DNA from: JAHJRJ01 sp037443685
Lineage (GTDB): Bacteria > Bacteroidota > Ignavibacteria > UBA10030 > BY39
Assembly: GCA_037443685.1 (NCBI GenBank)
Contig: JBBINX010000018.1
Span: 1-28,667 of the forward strand
Direction of reading: 5' to 3'
DNA: 28,667 nt
Below the pieces are notes generated by a model. That model ran no database searches, had not been told where the DNA came from, and worked only from the letters and a program-made list of their open reading frames with translations. Below are positions 6,847 to 15,536 of the stretch, piece after piece. Position 1 is the first letter of the stretch. Each line of letters starts with the position of its first letter. Made by a program: the position numbers and the translations under genes.

Positions 6847-9668
6847 TAAAAATCCCAACCGAAAAAGAATTGATGGAAATAACTTTTTTGAATGGTTGAA
6901 AAATTATTCTCAATCCGTTTACCGAAATCGTAACGAAGAACCAAAAACCCACCTAAGTTGAATCGAATCCCACCACCGAAACTTCCCAATGTTTGTCTGT
7001 TTTCTGTATCCCAAGCGTTGCCTGCATCAAAAAATAATGCGCCGCGGAAACCCACAAGAGTAATACCGACGAATGGAAACTTAACTGAAATCTGGTCAAC
7101 GAATGGGAATCGCAACTCGTGCGATGTAAGCCAAAGTTTTTGTCCTCGTAACGACCAACGTGGATATCCGCGTAAGTCCCAGCTCCCTCCCATAAAAAAT
7201 CTCCTCGCTTCCTTACCATCGTTGTAAAACAACCAATAACGCATCGCATATGCACTACGCAGAGTGATTCGTTGATAATATCTATAATCAAAAATGAAAG
7301 AATAATAATTTGCGTTTGAAAATTGGATGTCGCTTGTGTATGCGAATGTAATTTTCAGACGACTTCCATCTACTGGGCCACTCGGTCCCCACAAGGAATT
7401 GTCGTGCACAAATGTAATTCCGTTTGAAACAAACAATGCTTTACGTCCTCGAACCGTTTCAATCACTTCTTTCTCCGAATTACTGATGCTAGTAACTGTT
7501 TCAATTCTTTTAAATTTTGATAATGGGTAACTAAGAACAAAATATCCCCCGAAAACACGCTCGAAATAAAAATAATCTGGGTCTGTCAAATCGTATCTTC
7601 TGCCTGAGAATCTGAAAATCCCATATGCATAATTTGTCCGTTGCGATAACGAGATTCGCGTTATTGCAAAATTAAAACTATGTAAGAGTTCCGACCTATC
7701 TTGTGCAGTGTTATAAATTAAAAAGTAGTACTGTTCATTACCCAGCAGGTCGCTTAGCGCAATAAAGGCACCACCGGAAGTTCCGAAAACAGGGTCTGTG
7801 GAAATCTGGCTTTGAGCCATATCTAAACTATAATCGTGAACATATTTCAGCGATTTCGTTTCAGATACTCCCGTTATAGACATCGGTTCCCACTTTTTAT
7901 CAGTAAGCACGATAGTGTTTTCTTTAACTACATTCGACGAATCAAAAATTGTAACAACATTTGGAATAGTAAGAATTGGAAAACTGTAATTCTCGAAAGC
8001 TGTAAAAATTATTCTGTTGCTATCAGCCCATGTAGGGTCAAATGCTGCAGTTGTAAAATGTGTAATTTTTTTTATCGAATCAGTGGAAAATTCTGTTTGA
8101 TTTGTTTTCATCATCCAAATATTTCTTGAACCTCCAATATCGGATACAAAAATAACGAATTGACCGTCGGGGGAACATTCAGGTGAATAATAATTTTCTG
8201 TACCATAAGTTAGATATTCTATATCATGAGATTCGTAGTAGTAAGTAAAAAGGTTGTATGTTCCCGGTTTTCCAGCGGGAGTACGATCTGATGAAAAAAC
8301 AATTTTTTTTCCGTCTGGAAACCAAGATGGATCACGATCGTCATATAAATCATTTGTAATTCGTGTTAAAATCTTTTGATTAAAATTCCAGATGTACAGG
8401 TCGGAGTAACCCGACTTATCAATAGCAGATAAAACGATTTCTGAACCATCGGGCGACCAAGCCGGCGAGCCAATTCCGACAAGCTCCTTGAAATGCAGTG
8501 TTTCGATAATCTTTTCTTCCTTCAAATTATACAAATGAAGCGCATCATTCTCACCACTTTTAGTAACAAAAGCGAGAATTCCATCTTTTGAGATAGATAA
8601 CTTGCTTTGGAAAGGATGAAAAGCCTCGAAGTCGTTACTACGCTCGCCTTCTATTACGAGTTTAGGTTTACTCTTCGGGTCGTTTAAATTTAACTTATAA
8701 ATATTCGTGTAGCCAGAATGATTTCCGACGAAAAAAACCTCACGAGAAGTATCCTCTTGAACACTTTTATAAAAAATCGGCTTTGAATTAAAACCTTTAC
8801 TAACGAGCTCGGTTGTAACCTTGCTCGGTGGGTCAGAAACTGAAAGCAATGGGTAATACTTCTTCTTCATTGCGTACATCCACTCTTTGTCGAATTCCTC
8901 GTAATCGACACCCAGAGTAATTTTAAAAACTTTTTCGAAGCTGGTTTCTTTCCAAAAATTTTCCATCAGAAGTAATATTTTTTCATCACCGTATTTTTCT
9001 GCTATGTACTCAAGAATGTTTTGTCCCTCTTTGTACAACAAATATGAGCCATAAATCTTTTCGATTTCATCTAAAGGGACAAGGTAATCATTTAACACTG
9101 CATCGCGAATAATCATATCAGCTTGCTCGTCCCATTCTGTCGACCAATATTCCGCTAAACCTTCAATAAACCAGAGGGGTGGCAACCTATCACTGGGTTT
9201 TCGATAGTCGAATAGCACACTGTTAATTTTGCTGTGCATAAAAACATGCACCAATTCGTGCTGAATAACGTGTTGAAATTGTTTAATAGAGCCGTTGTAA
9301 GGAATTACTACGCGTCCTTTAAGAAACTCAAAAAAACCTCCAACACCTTCAGGAATAAAACCGGGGGTTATGTTCGTTTGTTGGAAATGAAGATGAGTGC
9401 TGTAGAATATTAATGGAATTTTTCCTAGTACGTTGTGATTGAATTTCTGTTCGAGCAGTTTGTATGATTCTTCAGCAAGGTATGCTCCCTTTTCCGCTAA
9501 ATCTTTCATCTCGATATAATAGTAGATATCGAAATGTTCCGTTTTTAGAACCTGCCAATCAAACTCGGTGTACTGAACTTTATTGCGGCCGAAATAAAAA
9601 AACTGTGCTTGAGAACTCTCAACATATAATAAAATTATTATTATAAATATAATAAAATACTGCTTCAT
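6846..9668 (-). CDS. MA-type zinc metalloprotease / TolB-like propeller / Omp85-like barrel fusion
   Basis: 940 residues, exported (MKQYFIIFIIIILLYVESSQA). Residues ~35-260 are a peptidase MA-like gluzincin domain: HELVH at 137-141 with LWFIEGLAEYW at 165-175 supplying the likely third zinc ligand (Glu169). Residues ~270-590 are TolB-like propeller repeats (GSPAWSPDGSEIVLSA, RDPSWFPDGKKIVFSSDRT, YSPECSPDGQFVIFVSD). The final ~300 residues resemble the C-terminal half of an Omp85/surface-antigen barrel (FFMGGSWDLRGYPRWSL, GALFFDAGNAWD, GGGIRFNLG) and end in an aromatic residue (GWDF). The protein is therefore expected in the outer membrane with the protease and propeller in the periplasm or at the surface. 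All visible catalytic residues are intact. It is the first gene of the coupled cluster. Substrate unknown. Confidence 0.88.
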   Translation of the reverse strand: MKQYFIIFIIIILLYVESSQAQFFYFGRNKVQYTEFDWQVLKTEHFDIYYYIEMKDLAEKGAYLAEESYKLLEQKFNHNVLGKIPLIFYSTHLHFQQTNITPGFIPEGVGGFFEFLKGRVVIPYNGSIKQFQHVIQHELVHVFMHSKINSVLFDYRKPSDRLPPLWFIEGLAEYWSTEWDEQADMIIRDAVLNDYLVPLDEIEKIYGSYLLYKEGQNILEYIAEKYGDEKILLLMENFWKETSFEKVFKITLGVDYEEFDKEWMYAMKKKYYPLLSVSDPPSKVTTELVSKGFNSKPIFYKSVQEDTSREVFFVGNHSGYTNIYKLNLNDPKSKPKLVIEGERSNDFEAFHPFQSKLSISKDGILAFVTKSGENDALHLYNLKEEKIIETLHFKELVGIGSPAWSPDGSEIVLSAIDKSGYSDLYIWNFNQKILTRITNDLYDDRDPSWFPDGKKIVFSSDRTPAGKPGTYNLFTYYYESHDIEYLTYGTENYYSPECSPDGQFVIFVSDIGGSRNIWMMKTNQTEFSTDSIKKITHFTTAAFDPTWADSNRIIFTAFENYSFPILTIPNVVTIFDSSNVVKENTIVLTDKKWEPMSITGVSETKSLKYVHDYSLDMAQSQISTDPVFGTSGGAFIALSDLLGNEQYYFLIYNTAQDRSELLHSFNFAITRISLSQRTNYAYGIFRFSGRRYDLTDPDYFYFERVFGGYFVLSYPLSKFKRIETVTSISNSEKEVIETVRGRKALFVSNGITFVHDNSLWGPSGPVDGSRLKITFAYTSDIQFSNANYYSFIFDYRYYQRITLRSAYAMRYWLFYNDGKEARRFFMGGSWDLRGYPRWSLRGQKLWLTSHELRFPFVDQISVKFPFVGITLVGFRGALFFDAGNAWDTENRQTLGSFGGGIRFNLGGFLVLRYDFGKRIENNFSTIQKSYFHQFFFGWDF

Positions 9669-9753
9669 CGAGATATTCGTCTTCTATTAGGATTTAAATT
9701 TTTGTCGTAATTACTCATCATTCATGGTTTTTTACCACTGACGCATTAATATA

Positions 9754-10017
9754 CTAAATCCTACTAAATTTATAAAACAAATCGCTTAATACCTTATTCA
9801 ATATTAGCACATTAAAATTAATATAACAACCTAAACGTTTATTAGTTAAATTCAAATGACTTAAAATAAGATATGATCCGAGAGTTTTATGGCTGGTATA
9901 AGCCACATCAATAATCTTTATTCCCATGATTTCCAATTCTTTGGGAAAGAGGTTCTTGATATTATCGGGATGAGTTTTGGTGTATTCTAGATTTAATGGC
10001 CTATATTTAATAATCAA
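9754..10017 (-). pseudogene. Small ORF, possible remnant of a GxxExxY (PD-(D/E)XK-like) protein
   Basis: An 87-residue reading frame in the 358-base gap between the isomerase and the metalloprotease-barrel gene. The frame continues upstream to the isomerase stop without a better start. The C-terminal ~35 residues (LNLTNKRLGCYINFNVLILN) look to me like the end of GxxExxY-family proteins, where a form such as YLKLTNKRLGLLINFNV is usual. The N-terminal two thirds lack the GxxExxY and catalytic motifs. I read it as a decayed fragment; it could also be chance coding. The rest of the gap (9669-9753) shows only an 8-bp inverted repeat (9689-9696 with 9755-9762) and no gene. Confidence 0.35.
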
Positions 10018-10027
10018 TTTAGTACTG

Positions 10028-11083
10028 CTAAATAGTACTTTTTGCCAACTCTGCTTTGAGATAATCGATTACTTTGACAGGAGTCGGGTCTACTCTATTA
10101 ATAATTGCTAAGTAATAGCTTATCCAATCACCCAAATATATTAGCGAAAACATCCGGGTAAGTAAAGAATTACCTTCGCTATAAATATTAAGAATGTTTG
10201 AGGTATATTCTTTTACAATACCTTCCATTATCTTCATGCGCAATTGCACTCGTTTATGGTCGCTTTTATCACGTAGAAAGATTACTGACATATCAGCCAT
10301 CTGTTTTTTTAACACTTTCCAGCCGACTAACTCATTGTGATTCATTTCAGGAAGAGTGTGTCCAAAAGCAAGTATTTTTGAGTTTTCGCACAACTGTCCG
10401 CGCAATCTTAGGTTTACGCTATCGAAAACATCTGCAGATGAATAAACTAACGGTAACTTATCAGCAAGAGTTTGCGCAAACGTTAGTGCATTATTCTGAT
10501 TTGTGTTCAAATTAGAATAGATTTTCGATTTCTTTTTAAGGAAAGCGATTGTTTCCCTGATATCTTTATCTCTATTTTTTATCAATCCCAATTTGCTGAG
10601 AACTACGAGAAGCGGAAAGAAAGCATAACCTAAAGCGGCGCGCGGCGGATATCCGGCAGGAATTTTTATCAGTGATTGATTATTTTCTTTTGCGAGGCGT
10701 TCGGTTTCACCACCCGAAGTAATACAAAGCACTTGAGTGCCTCTTCTTACAGCTTCTTTGTGGGCTGATATTGTTTCTTCTGTATTACCGGAATAACTCG
10801 AAACTATTACTAAACTATTTTTATTGACAAACTCGGGCAAAAAATAGTGACGATTTACGAAAAACGGAATTTTTAGTTCCGCTGCCAGATACGATCGTAT
10901 TAAATCGCCGCCGATTGCAGAACCCCCTAATCCAGTAACGACGATATTCTTTATTTCTGATTTTTTTAATTTTACTTTAGCTTGTTTACCAAATGAAACA
11001 GCATCTTCAATTTGTAATGGGAAGCCGGTGAGCAGCTTGAACATATTCGATTTGTCATAACGTCTTAAAATACTTTTTATCAT
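10028..11083 (-). CDS. Bifunctional phosphoglucose/phosphomannose isomerase (SIS family)
   Basis: 351 residues. It interconverts glucose-6-P or mannose-6-P with fructose-6-P in the cytoplasm. Two SIS (sugar isomerase) lobes are present: the first has the glycine-rich loop GLGGSAIGGD (51-60) and the phosphate-binding SSYSGNTEET (95-104). The second has NLRLRGQLCENSK and AFGHTLPEMNHNELVGW, the conserved Glu/His region of this archaeal-type bifunctional family (TIGR02128-like). Length is normal for the family. It begins 12 bases after ptsI ends, so it is probably in the same transcript as ptsH-ptsI, which ties it to sugar-phosphate metabolism. Sugar specificity cannot be read from sequence alone. 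Confidence 0.9.
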   Translation of the reverse strand: MIKSILRRYDKSNMFKLLTGFPLQIEDAVSFGKQAKVKLKKSEIKNIVVTGLGGSAIGGDLIRSYLAAELKIPFFVNRHYFLPEFVNKNSLVIVSSYSGNTEETISAHKEAVRRGTQVLCITSGGETERLAKENNQSLIKIPAGYPPRAALGYAFFPLLVVLSKLGLIKNRDKDIRETIAFLKKKSKIYSNLNTNQNNALTFAQTLADKLPLVYSSADVFDSVNLRLRGQLCENSKILAFGHTLPEMNHNELVGWKVLKKQMADMSVIFLRDKSDHKRVQLRMKIMEGIVKEYTSNILNIYSEGNSLLTRMFSLIYLGDWISYYLAIINRVDPTPVKVIDYLKAELAKSTI

Positions 11084-11095
11084 TATTTCCCTTTA

Positions 11096-12868
11096 TTAAT
11101 TATCATTGTTTTCGATAGGTATATCTGCGAATATTTTACGCATCGTACTTTTTAAAAACGTTTGTACTTCCGATGCAGTGTTCATCTTTAAAACCTTTTT
11201 AGCAATTTTTTGAGCGTCTGAAAATGTTACAGTCCGAATAATTTTTTTAATTTCGGGCAAGATTGCAGAGACCACACTAAATTCATCTAACTCCAATCCT
11301 AGAAGGAGAATTGTTGCTAACGGGTCACCCGCCATCTCACCGCACATACCAACCCATTTACCGTTTTGATGTCCGGCGTCGATAATGTGTTTGATTGTGC
11401 GAATAACGCTCGGATGGAATTCCTGATATAATTCGGAAATGATGTTGTTACCCCGGTCAACAGCCATCAGATACTGAATAAGGTCGTTTGTACCGATACT
11501 TAAAAAATCTACTTCTTTAGAGATTATGTCGGATGTTACCGCAGCTGATGGGACTTCGATCATTACACCAATTTGAATATTTGAATCGAATTTAAATTTA
11601 TTCGATTTTAATTCAGCTTTGACTCTAGCAATAAACTCTTTAGCCCTGATGACTTCTTCGACTGTAGAAACCATAGGAAACATTACAGCGACATTTTTCC
11701 TTGTGCTTGCACGGAAAATTGCCCTAAGTTGGTCCATTAGTAGTTCAGGATGATCTAGAAAGATCCTGATTCCCCGCCATCCGAGAAACGGGTTAGCTTC
11801 TTCAATAGTATGAGGTGCGATTTTATCGCCACCGATGTCAAACGTGCGAATAATGACTCTGCGTGGATATACTCTTTCTACAATCATTTTGTATATCTGA
11901 TATTGTTCCTCCTCTGATGGGATTGTATCTCTGCCAATCAACATACTTTCGGTGCGATACAAACCAACACCGTCAGCACCTTGTAAAATTATATGCTCAA
12001 GTTCTTCTTCAAATTCGATATTTGCCGCAAGCTCTATTTTCCTTCCGTCTTTAGTTTTTGCGGGAAGAGATTTGAATTTTTCAAGCGTTGATGCAAATCG
12101 TAGATAAGTTTCACGTTTTATCTCGTATTCCTTAATTTGGTCTGCCGTCGGGTGAATTAGTATTGTGCCGCTGTAACCGTCTAATATCATTAAATTTCCG
12201 GTTGCTACACGACGCGAAATATCACCCAAGCCGAGTACTGCTGGAATCTTTAAAGCTCTTGATAATATTGCAGCGTGTGATGTAATTCCGCCTTTATCGG
12301 TTGCATAACCAAGAACGTTATTCCGGCTTAATATCATCGTGTCGGCAGGAGTTAGGTTATGAGCGACGACTATAGCAGCTGAATCGAACTTCGATACAAG
12401 TTTATTCGCTTGCATATTTCTAATGATACGATTCTTTAAATCGTCAACATCGTGTGCTCTTTCGTGCATATAATCGTCGTGAGCCATCATCATCAGTTTT
12501 TCGTATTTCCCTATTTCGTTGTGCACAATAAATTCGCCGTTGAGATGTTCTTGACGAATTCTTTTAATGATCGAACTTAACAGTAAAGCGTCCTGTAGAA
12601 TCATTATTTGGGCTTCAAAAATCTTTGCTTTGCTTTCACCGATTCTTCCTTTCGCAAAGTTTAAAATTTTTGTCAATTCTTTTTCCGATTTTGCAATTGC
12701 CGCTTTTAAACGTTCAATTTCCTGCTCGACTTCTTCTGGTTTTAACGCTTTCTCAACCGGTAAAGGAGTATCTTTTGTGAAAAGGTATACAGGTCCTATT
12801 GAAATACCGGGTGCTGCAGGAATTCCACGCACAATTATCTCTGGTTGTATTGTTTGTTCATCTACCAT
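11096..12868 (-). CDS. ptsI: PTS Enzyme I (PEP-protein phosphotransferase)
   Basis: 590 residues, slightly longer than the usual ~570. It takes phosphate from PEP and passes it to HPr. The phospho-accepting histidine is His198 in GGITSHAAILSRAL. The PEP-binding TIM barrel carries GADGVGLYRTE (298-308), FDIGGDKI (343-350), FSIGTNDLIQY-type residues at 456-466 and the catalytic Cys509 in WVGMCGEMAGDP. The HPr-binding helical domain (~45-150) is intact. The gene begins 5 bases after the ptsH stop. No EIIA, EIIB or EIIC gene is in the window, so whether it feeds a sugar permease or only regulation is open. Confidence 0.96.
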   Translation of the reverse strand: MVDEQTIQPEIIVRGIPAAPGISIGPVYLFTKDTPLPVEKALKPEEVEQEIERLKAAIAKSEKELTKILNFAKGRIGESKAKIFEAQIMILQDALLLSSIIKRIRQEHLNGEFIVHNEIGKYEKLMMMAHDDYMHERAHDVDDLKNRIIRNMQANKLVSKFDSAAIVVAHNLTPADTMILSRNNVLGYATDKGGITSHAAILSRALKIPAVLGLGDISRRVATGNLMILDGYSGTILIHPTADQIKEYEIKRETYLRFASTLEKFKSLPAKTKDGRKIELAANIEFEEELEHIILQGADGVGLYRTESMLIGRDTIPSEEEQYQIYKMIVERVYPRRVIIRTFDIGGDKIAPHTIEEANPFLGWRGIRIFLDHPELLMDQLRAIFRASTRKNVAVMFPMVSTVEEVIRAKEFIARVKAELKSNKFKFDSNIQIGVMIEVPSAAVTSDIISKEVDFLSIGTNDLIQYLMAVDRGNNIISELYQEFHPSVIRTIKHIIDAGHQNGKWVGMCGEMAGDPLATILLLGLELDEFSVVSAILPEIKKIIRTVTFSDAQKIAKKVLKMNTASEVQTFLKSTMRKIFADIPIENNDN

Positions 12869-12873
12869 ATCTA

Positions 12874-13140
12874 TTAAAGTTCGTTAAATCCTTTTTCAAA
12901 CAACTCCACTACCGCTTTTGCAGCTTCTTTTTCGTCATCTCCATCGAATCGAAGTAAGAGTGTTGAACCTTGCTCGGCGGCTAATGTCATCACCCCGATT
13001 ATACTCTTGCCATTAATTTCTAAACCGTCCTTATAAATAAATAAATCAGACTTATATTTTGCTGCTGTTTTTACTAATGCTGCAGCGGGCCTTGTATGAA
13101 GACCTGCTCTATTTTTAATAATTACTTCGATTTCGTGCAT
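12874..13140 (-). CDS. ptsH: Phosphocarrier protein HPr
   Basis: 88 residues from the ATG at 13140. This start puts the phospho-histidine exactly at His15 (NRAGLHTRPAA) and the regulatory serine exactly at Ser46 (NGKSIIGVM), the canonical positions. A longer reading from a TTG at 13170 would overlap the previous gene and spoil that numbering. His15 receives phosphate from Enzyme I. Ser46 with its IIGVM context is the site modified by HPr kinase in organisms that have one, so a regulatory role is possible. Adjacent to ptsI and 13 bases after the polyprenyl synthase gene. No Shine-Dalgarno is evident. Confidence 0.96.
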   Translation of the reverse strand: MHEIEVIIKNRAGLHTRPAAALVKTAAKYKSDLFIYKDGLEINGKSIIGVMTLAAEQGSTLLLRFDGDDEKEAAKAVVELFEKGFNEL

Positions 13141-13153
13141 ACTGATTATTTTA

Positions 13154-14095
13154 TTAAATCTTATCAGCAATTTCTAAAAGCAGGTTGCGGACGATACTTT
13201 CCGGGATATTTTTCAATTCACGTTTGGCTTTCGTGATCTGGTTGTTGATTTCTATTACTGCATTATCGAAGATTCCGTATTTTTCATAAACTCTTCTCAC
13301 AGGTTCTATGTCTGAATAATCTATTTTTTCCCTTCGCTTAATTTTTTCCAAAACTTTAAGGTCATTACCTTTAGCAATTTTTAATGCGTTTAATAGTAAA
13401 TATGTTTTTTTACCTTCGAGTATATCTGTTCCAATCGGTTTACCGATAGATTGAACATCGCCTAACATATCTAATAAATCATCTTTTATCTGAAAAGCGA
13501 TTCCTGTGTGTTTTCCGTAATTTCTTAGAGCAGTGATTTCCTGTACCGTTCCACTACCTATTATTCCACCTATTTCAGCTGCAGCAGAAAACATAGCTGC
13601 GGTTTTCTTTTCAATCATACTGAAATATTCAGCAACTGATACATTATTTTTTTTTCCGAATGCCATATCCAAATCTTGTCCCTCGCAAACATCAATAAAA
13701 GCTTGAGTAAACACACGGAGAGTTTCACAAAGTACTGTAGAATTTGTTTTAATGAGCGATTTAAAAGCTAAACCCGCAAGCAAATCGCCTGATAAAATTG
13801 CAGTTTCTGTATCCCATTTTTTATGGATTGTTGTTAATCCTCGCCTTTTATCTGAGTTATCCATGATGTCGTCATGAACTAATGTGAATGTGTGCAGGAG
13901 TTCGAGAGCAATGGCAGCGTTGAGAGCTGGCTTAAAATTTCCACCTACAGATTCACAAGCTAATAGAGTGATTAACGGACGAATTCTTTTTCCGCCAGCA
14001 TTTAATATATAACCGGCTGCTGCATATATAGCTCCATCCTCAACGATAACCTTCTGAAGTCCATTCTCTATCTGTTTTTGGTATTTTGGATACAT
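13154..14095 (-). CDS. Short-chain trans-polyprenyl diphosphate synthase (GGPP/FPP type)
   Basis: 313 residues from the ATG at 14095. A TTG at 14212 would add 39 residues that do not look conserved. It condenses IPP with allylic diphosphates using Mg2+. Motifs: GGKRIRP (34-40), first Asp-rich motif DDIMD (75-79), second Asp-rich motif KDDLLD (204-209). The residue five positions before the first motif is Phe70 (HTFTLVHDD), where octaprenyl/solanesyl synthases usually have Ala. By the known chain-length rule this favours a C15-C20 product, hence GGPP or FPP. It precedes ptsH, with no isoprenoid genes around, so context adds little. Product length is an inference. Confidence 0.92.
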   Translation of the reverse strand: MYPKYQKQIENGLQKVIVEDGAIYAAAGYILNAGGKRIRPLITLLACESVGGNFKPALNAAIALELLHTFTLVHDDIMDNSDKRRGLTTIHKKWDTETAILSGDLLAGLAFKSLIKTNSTVLCETLRVFTQAFIDVCEGQDLDMAFGKKNNVSVAEYFSMIEKKTAAMFSAAAEIGGIIGSGTVQEITALRNYGKHTGIAFQIKDDLLDMLGDVQSIGKPIGTDILEGKKTYLLLNALKIAKGNDLKVLEKIKRREKIDYSDIEPVRRVYEKYGIFDNAVIEINNQITKAKRELKNIPESIVRNLLLEIADKI

Positions 14096-14236
14096 AAACT
14101 TTTTTTCTTTAAAAAGTTTAAATCTTTTTGGATAATATTTGAATATTTTTCCCCTCTTTAAATCATCGCAATTACTTGCATTGATAATAAGCAAATTAGA
14201 ACTTATAATCAAGACCGATTAAACAAAGAGAACAAT

Positions 14237-14419
14237 TTACCTTGGTAATCCTTTTTTAATTTTTTCAATCGTGGCTTTCGAGTAATATGAACAGCCACCT
14301 TTGATTGCATCGGCTTTAACTTTGCTATCTTTAATTGCCTTTTTAATTTCGGATGGGGTTACACCATAAATCTTTGCTAACCTTGCAGCAGTGAATAATT
14401 CGACAGATTCTTTACTCAT
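14237..14419 (-). CDS. Small helix-turn-helix DNA-binding protein
   Basis: 60 residues. The sequence (ARLAKIYGVTPSEIKKAIKD, then YYSKATIEKIKKG) has the winged HTH layout of MerR/excisionase-like proteins: a recognition helix after GVTPSEI, then a short wing with the GGCSYYS turn. Similar small proteins occur widely with no assigned target. The Shine-Dalgarno AGGAGA (complement of 14425-14430) lies 5 bases before the ATG, one of the best in the window, so it is likely well expressed. It stands 29 bases after the DUF4491 gene. It is too small to carry an effector domain. Function unknown. Confidence 0.75.
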   Translation of the reverse strand: MSKESVELFTAARLAKIYGVTPSEIKKAIKDSKVKADAIKGGCSYYSKATIEKIKKGLPR

Positions 14420-14448
14420 TTTTTTCTCCTGTTTATTGTTAATAATAT

Positions 14449-14709
14449 TTATTTATTTTGATTATGTTTATCGCCATATTCAAACAATTCTTTTATTCCC
14501 CAAAAGAAAGTTATCGCTGCTATAGAAGCAATTGCTGAAATCATTGTTTCTTCTACAAACAAAGAAACTACAATAAAAATTATTCCTAATAATAGTGGAA
14601 GCACCCACAATTTAGTTCCTTTCCACTGGAATAATCTAACGACCCAAAAGTGTCCGAACCAGATTAAGAAGACCGCACATATTCCGATCAATATTCCATC
14701 GAAGTTCAT
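14449..14709 (-). CDS. DUF4491 family membrane protein
   Basis: 86 residues from the ATG at 14709; an upstream TTG would overlap the neighbouring permease. Three hydrophobic helices are visible: ILIGICAVFLIWFGHFWVV, LWVLPLLLGIIFIVVSLFV and ISAIASIAAITFFWGIKELF. The ending (FFWGIKELFEYGDKH) and the K-G-T-K-L-W turn after helix one match my memory of DUF4491, a family common in Bacteroidetes and Firmicutes with no known role. It starts 16 bases after the TauE/SafE gene, so the two are probably co-transcribed. Confidence 0.75.
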   Translation of the reverse strand: MNFDGILIGICAVFLIWFGHFWVVRLFQWKGTKLWVLPLLLGIIFIVVSLFVEETMISAIASIAAITFFWGIKELFEYGDKHNQNK

Positions 14710-14725
14710 AAAAAATATATTCTGA

Positions 14726-15529
14726 TTATTTAAAAAACATGTACACAGAATTTGCAATTAGAAACAACGCAAACAAACGCCTCAAGATTAAAGAACTTGT
14801 TTTATAAGCTGTCGCCGCGCCCAAGGGACCTATAACAACAGTTCCTATAATTAATGGAATTGCTTGGATATAATCAACAAACCCGAATGTATGTGCAGGT
14901 AACTCAGTATTGCCATATCCATTTAATATATAACCTGCTACCGCTACACCCGCTGTAATAATTATTGTCGCAGATGACGTTCCGATGGCTCGCTTAATCG
15001 GGAAATTTGCAAGATAATACATGAGCGGAATGGAAAACACTCCGCCACCAACTCCTGTTAGCGGCGACAAAAATCCGACAAAAGAACCTATCAGAATTAA
15101 TTTCCATGAGTCAGGTCTGAATTCACCAAAATTATCCTGCTTTATTTTTTCAAAAAACAATCGCAAACCAACTGTCAATACGACAATAGCAAAAAATATT
15201 CTTAGAACATTTCCTGGCAAAGCTGCAGCGATTATTGAACCTAATCCAGCTGTAACGACACTCGCTATTCCCATAATCAAAACAGCACGCCAATAAACAT
15301 TTTTCTGATGTGTGTGTTTTATCGCACTTGAAAAAGAAGCGAATATCACTATTAACAGACTTGTCCCCATTGCTAATTGGGTTAACACCGAATTATTTAC
15401 ACTCTGATGTGTAAATAAAAATATTAACACAGGCACCAATATAACACCACCGCCGACTCCAAAAAACCCTGCAAGAAATCCGATAATACAGCCAACTATA
15501 AGCAAAATTAAAAGAGTCAAAAAATCCAT
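14726..15529 (-). CDS. TauE/SafE (TSUP) family permease
   Basis: 267 residues, about eight membrane helices. It carries the two glycine-rich half signatures of the family: GFLAGFFGVGGGVILVPVL near the N-terminus and GFLSPLTGVGGGVFSIPLM near residue 155. Family members export or import sulfite, sulfonates or other small organic anions; the substrate cannot be inferred here. It lies 7 bases after ctpA on the same strand and before the DUF4491 gene. It is more typical of the family than the second permease at 17913-18686. Confidence 0.92.
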   Translation of the reverse strand: MDFLTLLILLIVGCIIGFLAGFFGVGGGVILVPVLIFLFTHQSVNNSVLTQLAMGTSLLIVIFASFSSAIKHTHQKNVYWRAVLIMGIASVVTAGLGSIIAAALPGNVLRIFFAIVVLTVGLRLFFEKIKQDNFGEFRPDSWKLILIGSFVGFLSPLTGVGGGVFSIPLMYYLANFPIKRAIGTSSATIIITAGVAVAGYILNGYGNTELPAHTFGFVDYIQAIPLIIGTVVIGPLGAATAYKTSSLILRRLFALFLIANSVYMFFK

Positions 15530-15536
15530 TCGATTA

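Noticed and set aside
6953..7291. 112-residue minus-strand ORF inside the barrel-coding region
   Set aside because: It overlaps the well-supported Omp85-like barrel in another frame and shows no domain pattern.
13141..13170. Longer HPr from a TTG at 13170
   Set aside because: It overlaps the previous gene and shifts His15 and Ser46 from their canonical positions.
14096..14212. N-terminal extension of the polyprenyl synthase from a TTG
   Set aside because: The added residues look unrelated to the family, and the ATG at 14095 gives a normal N-terminus.
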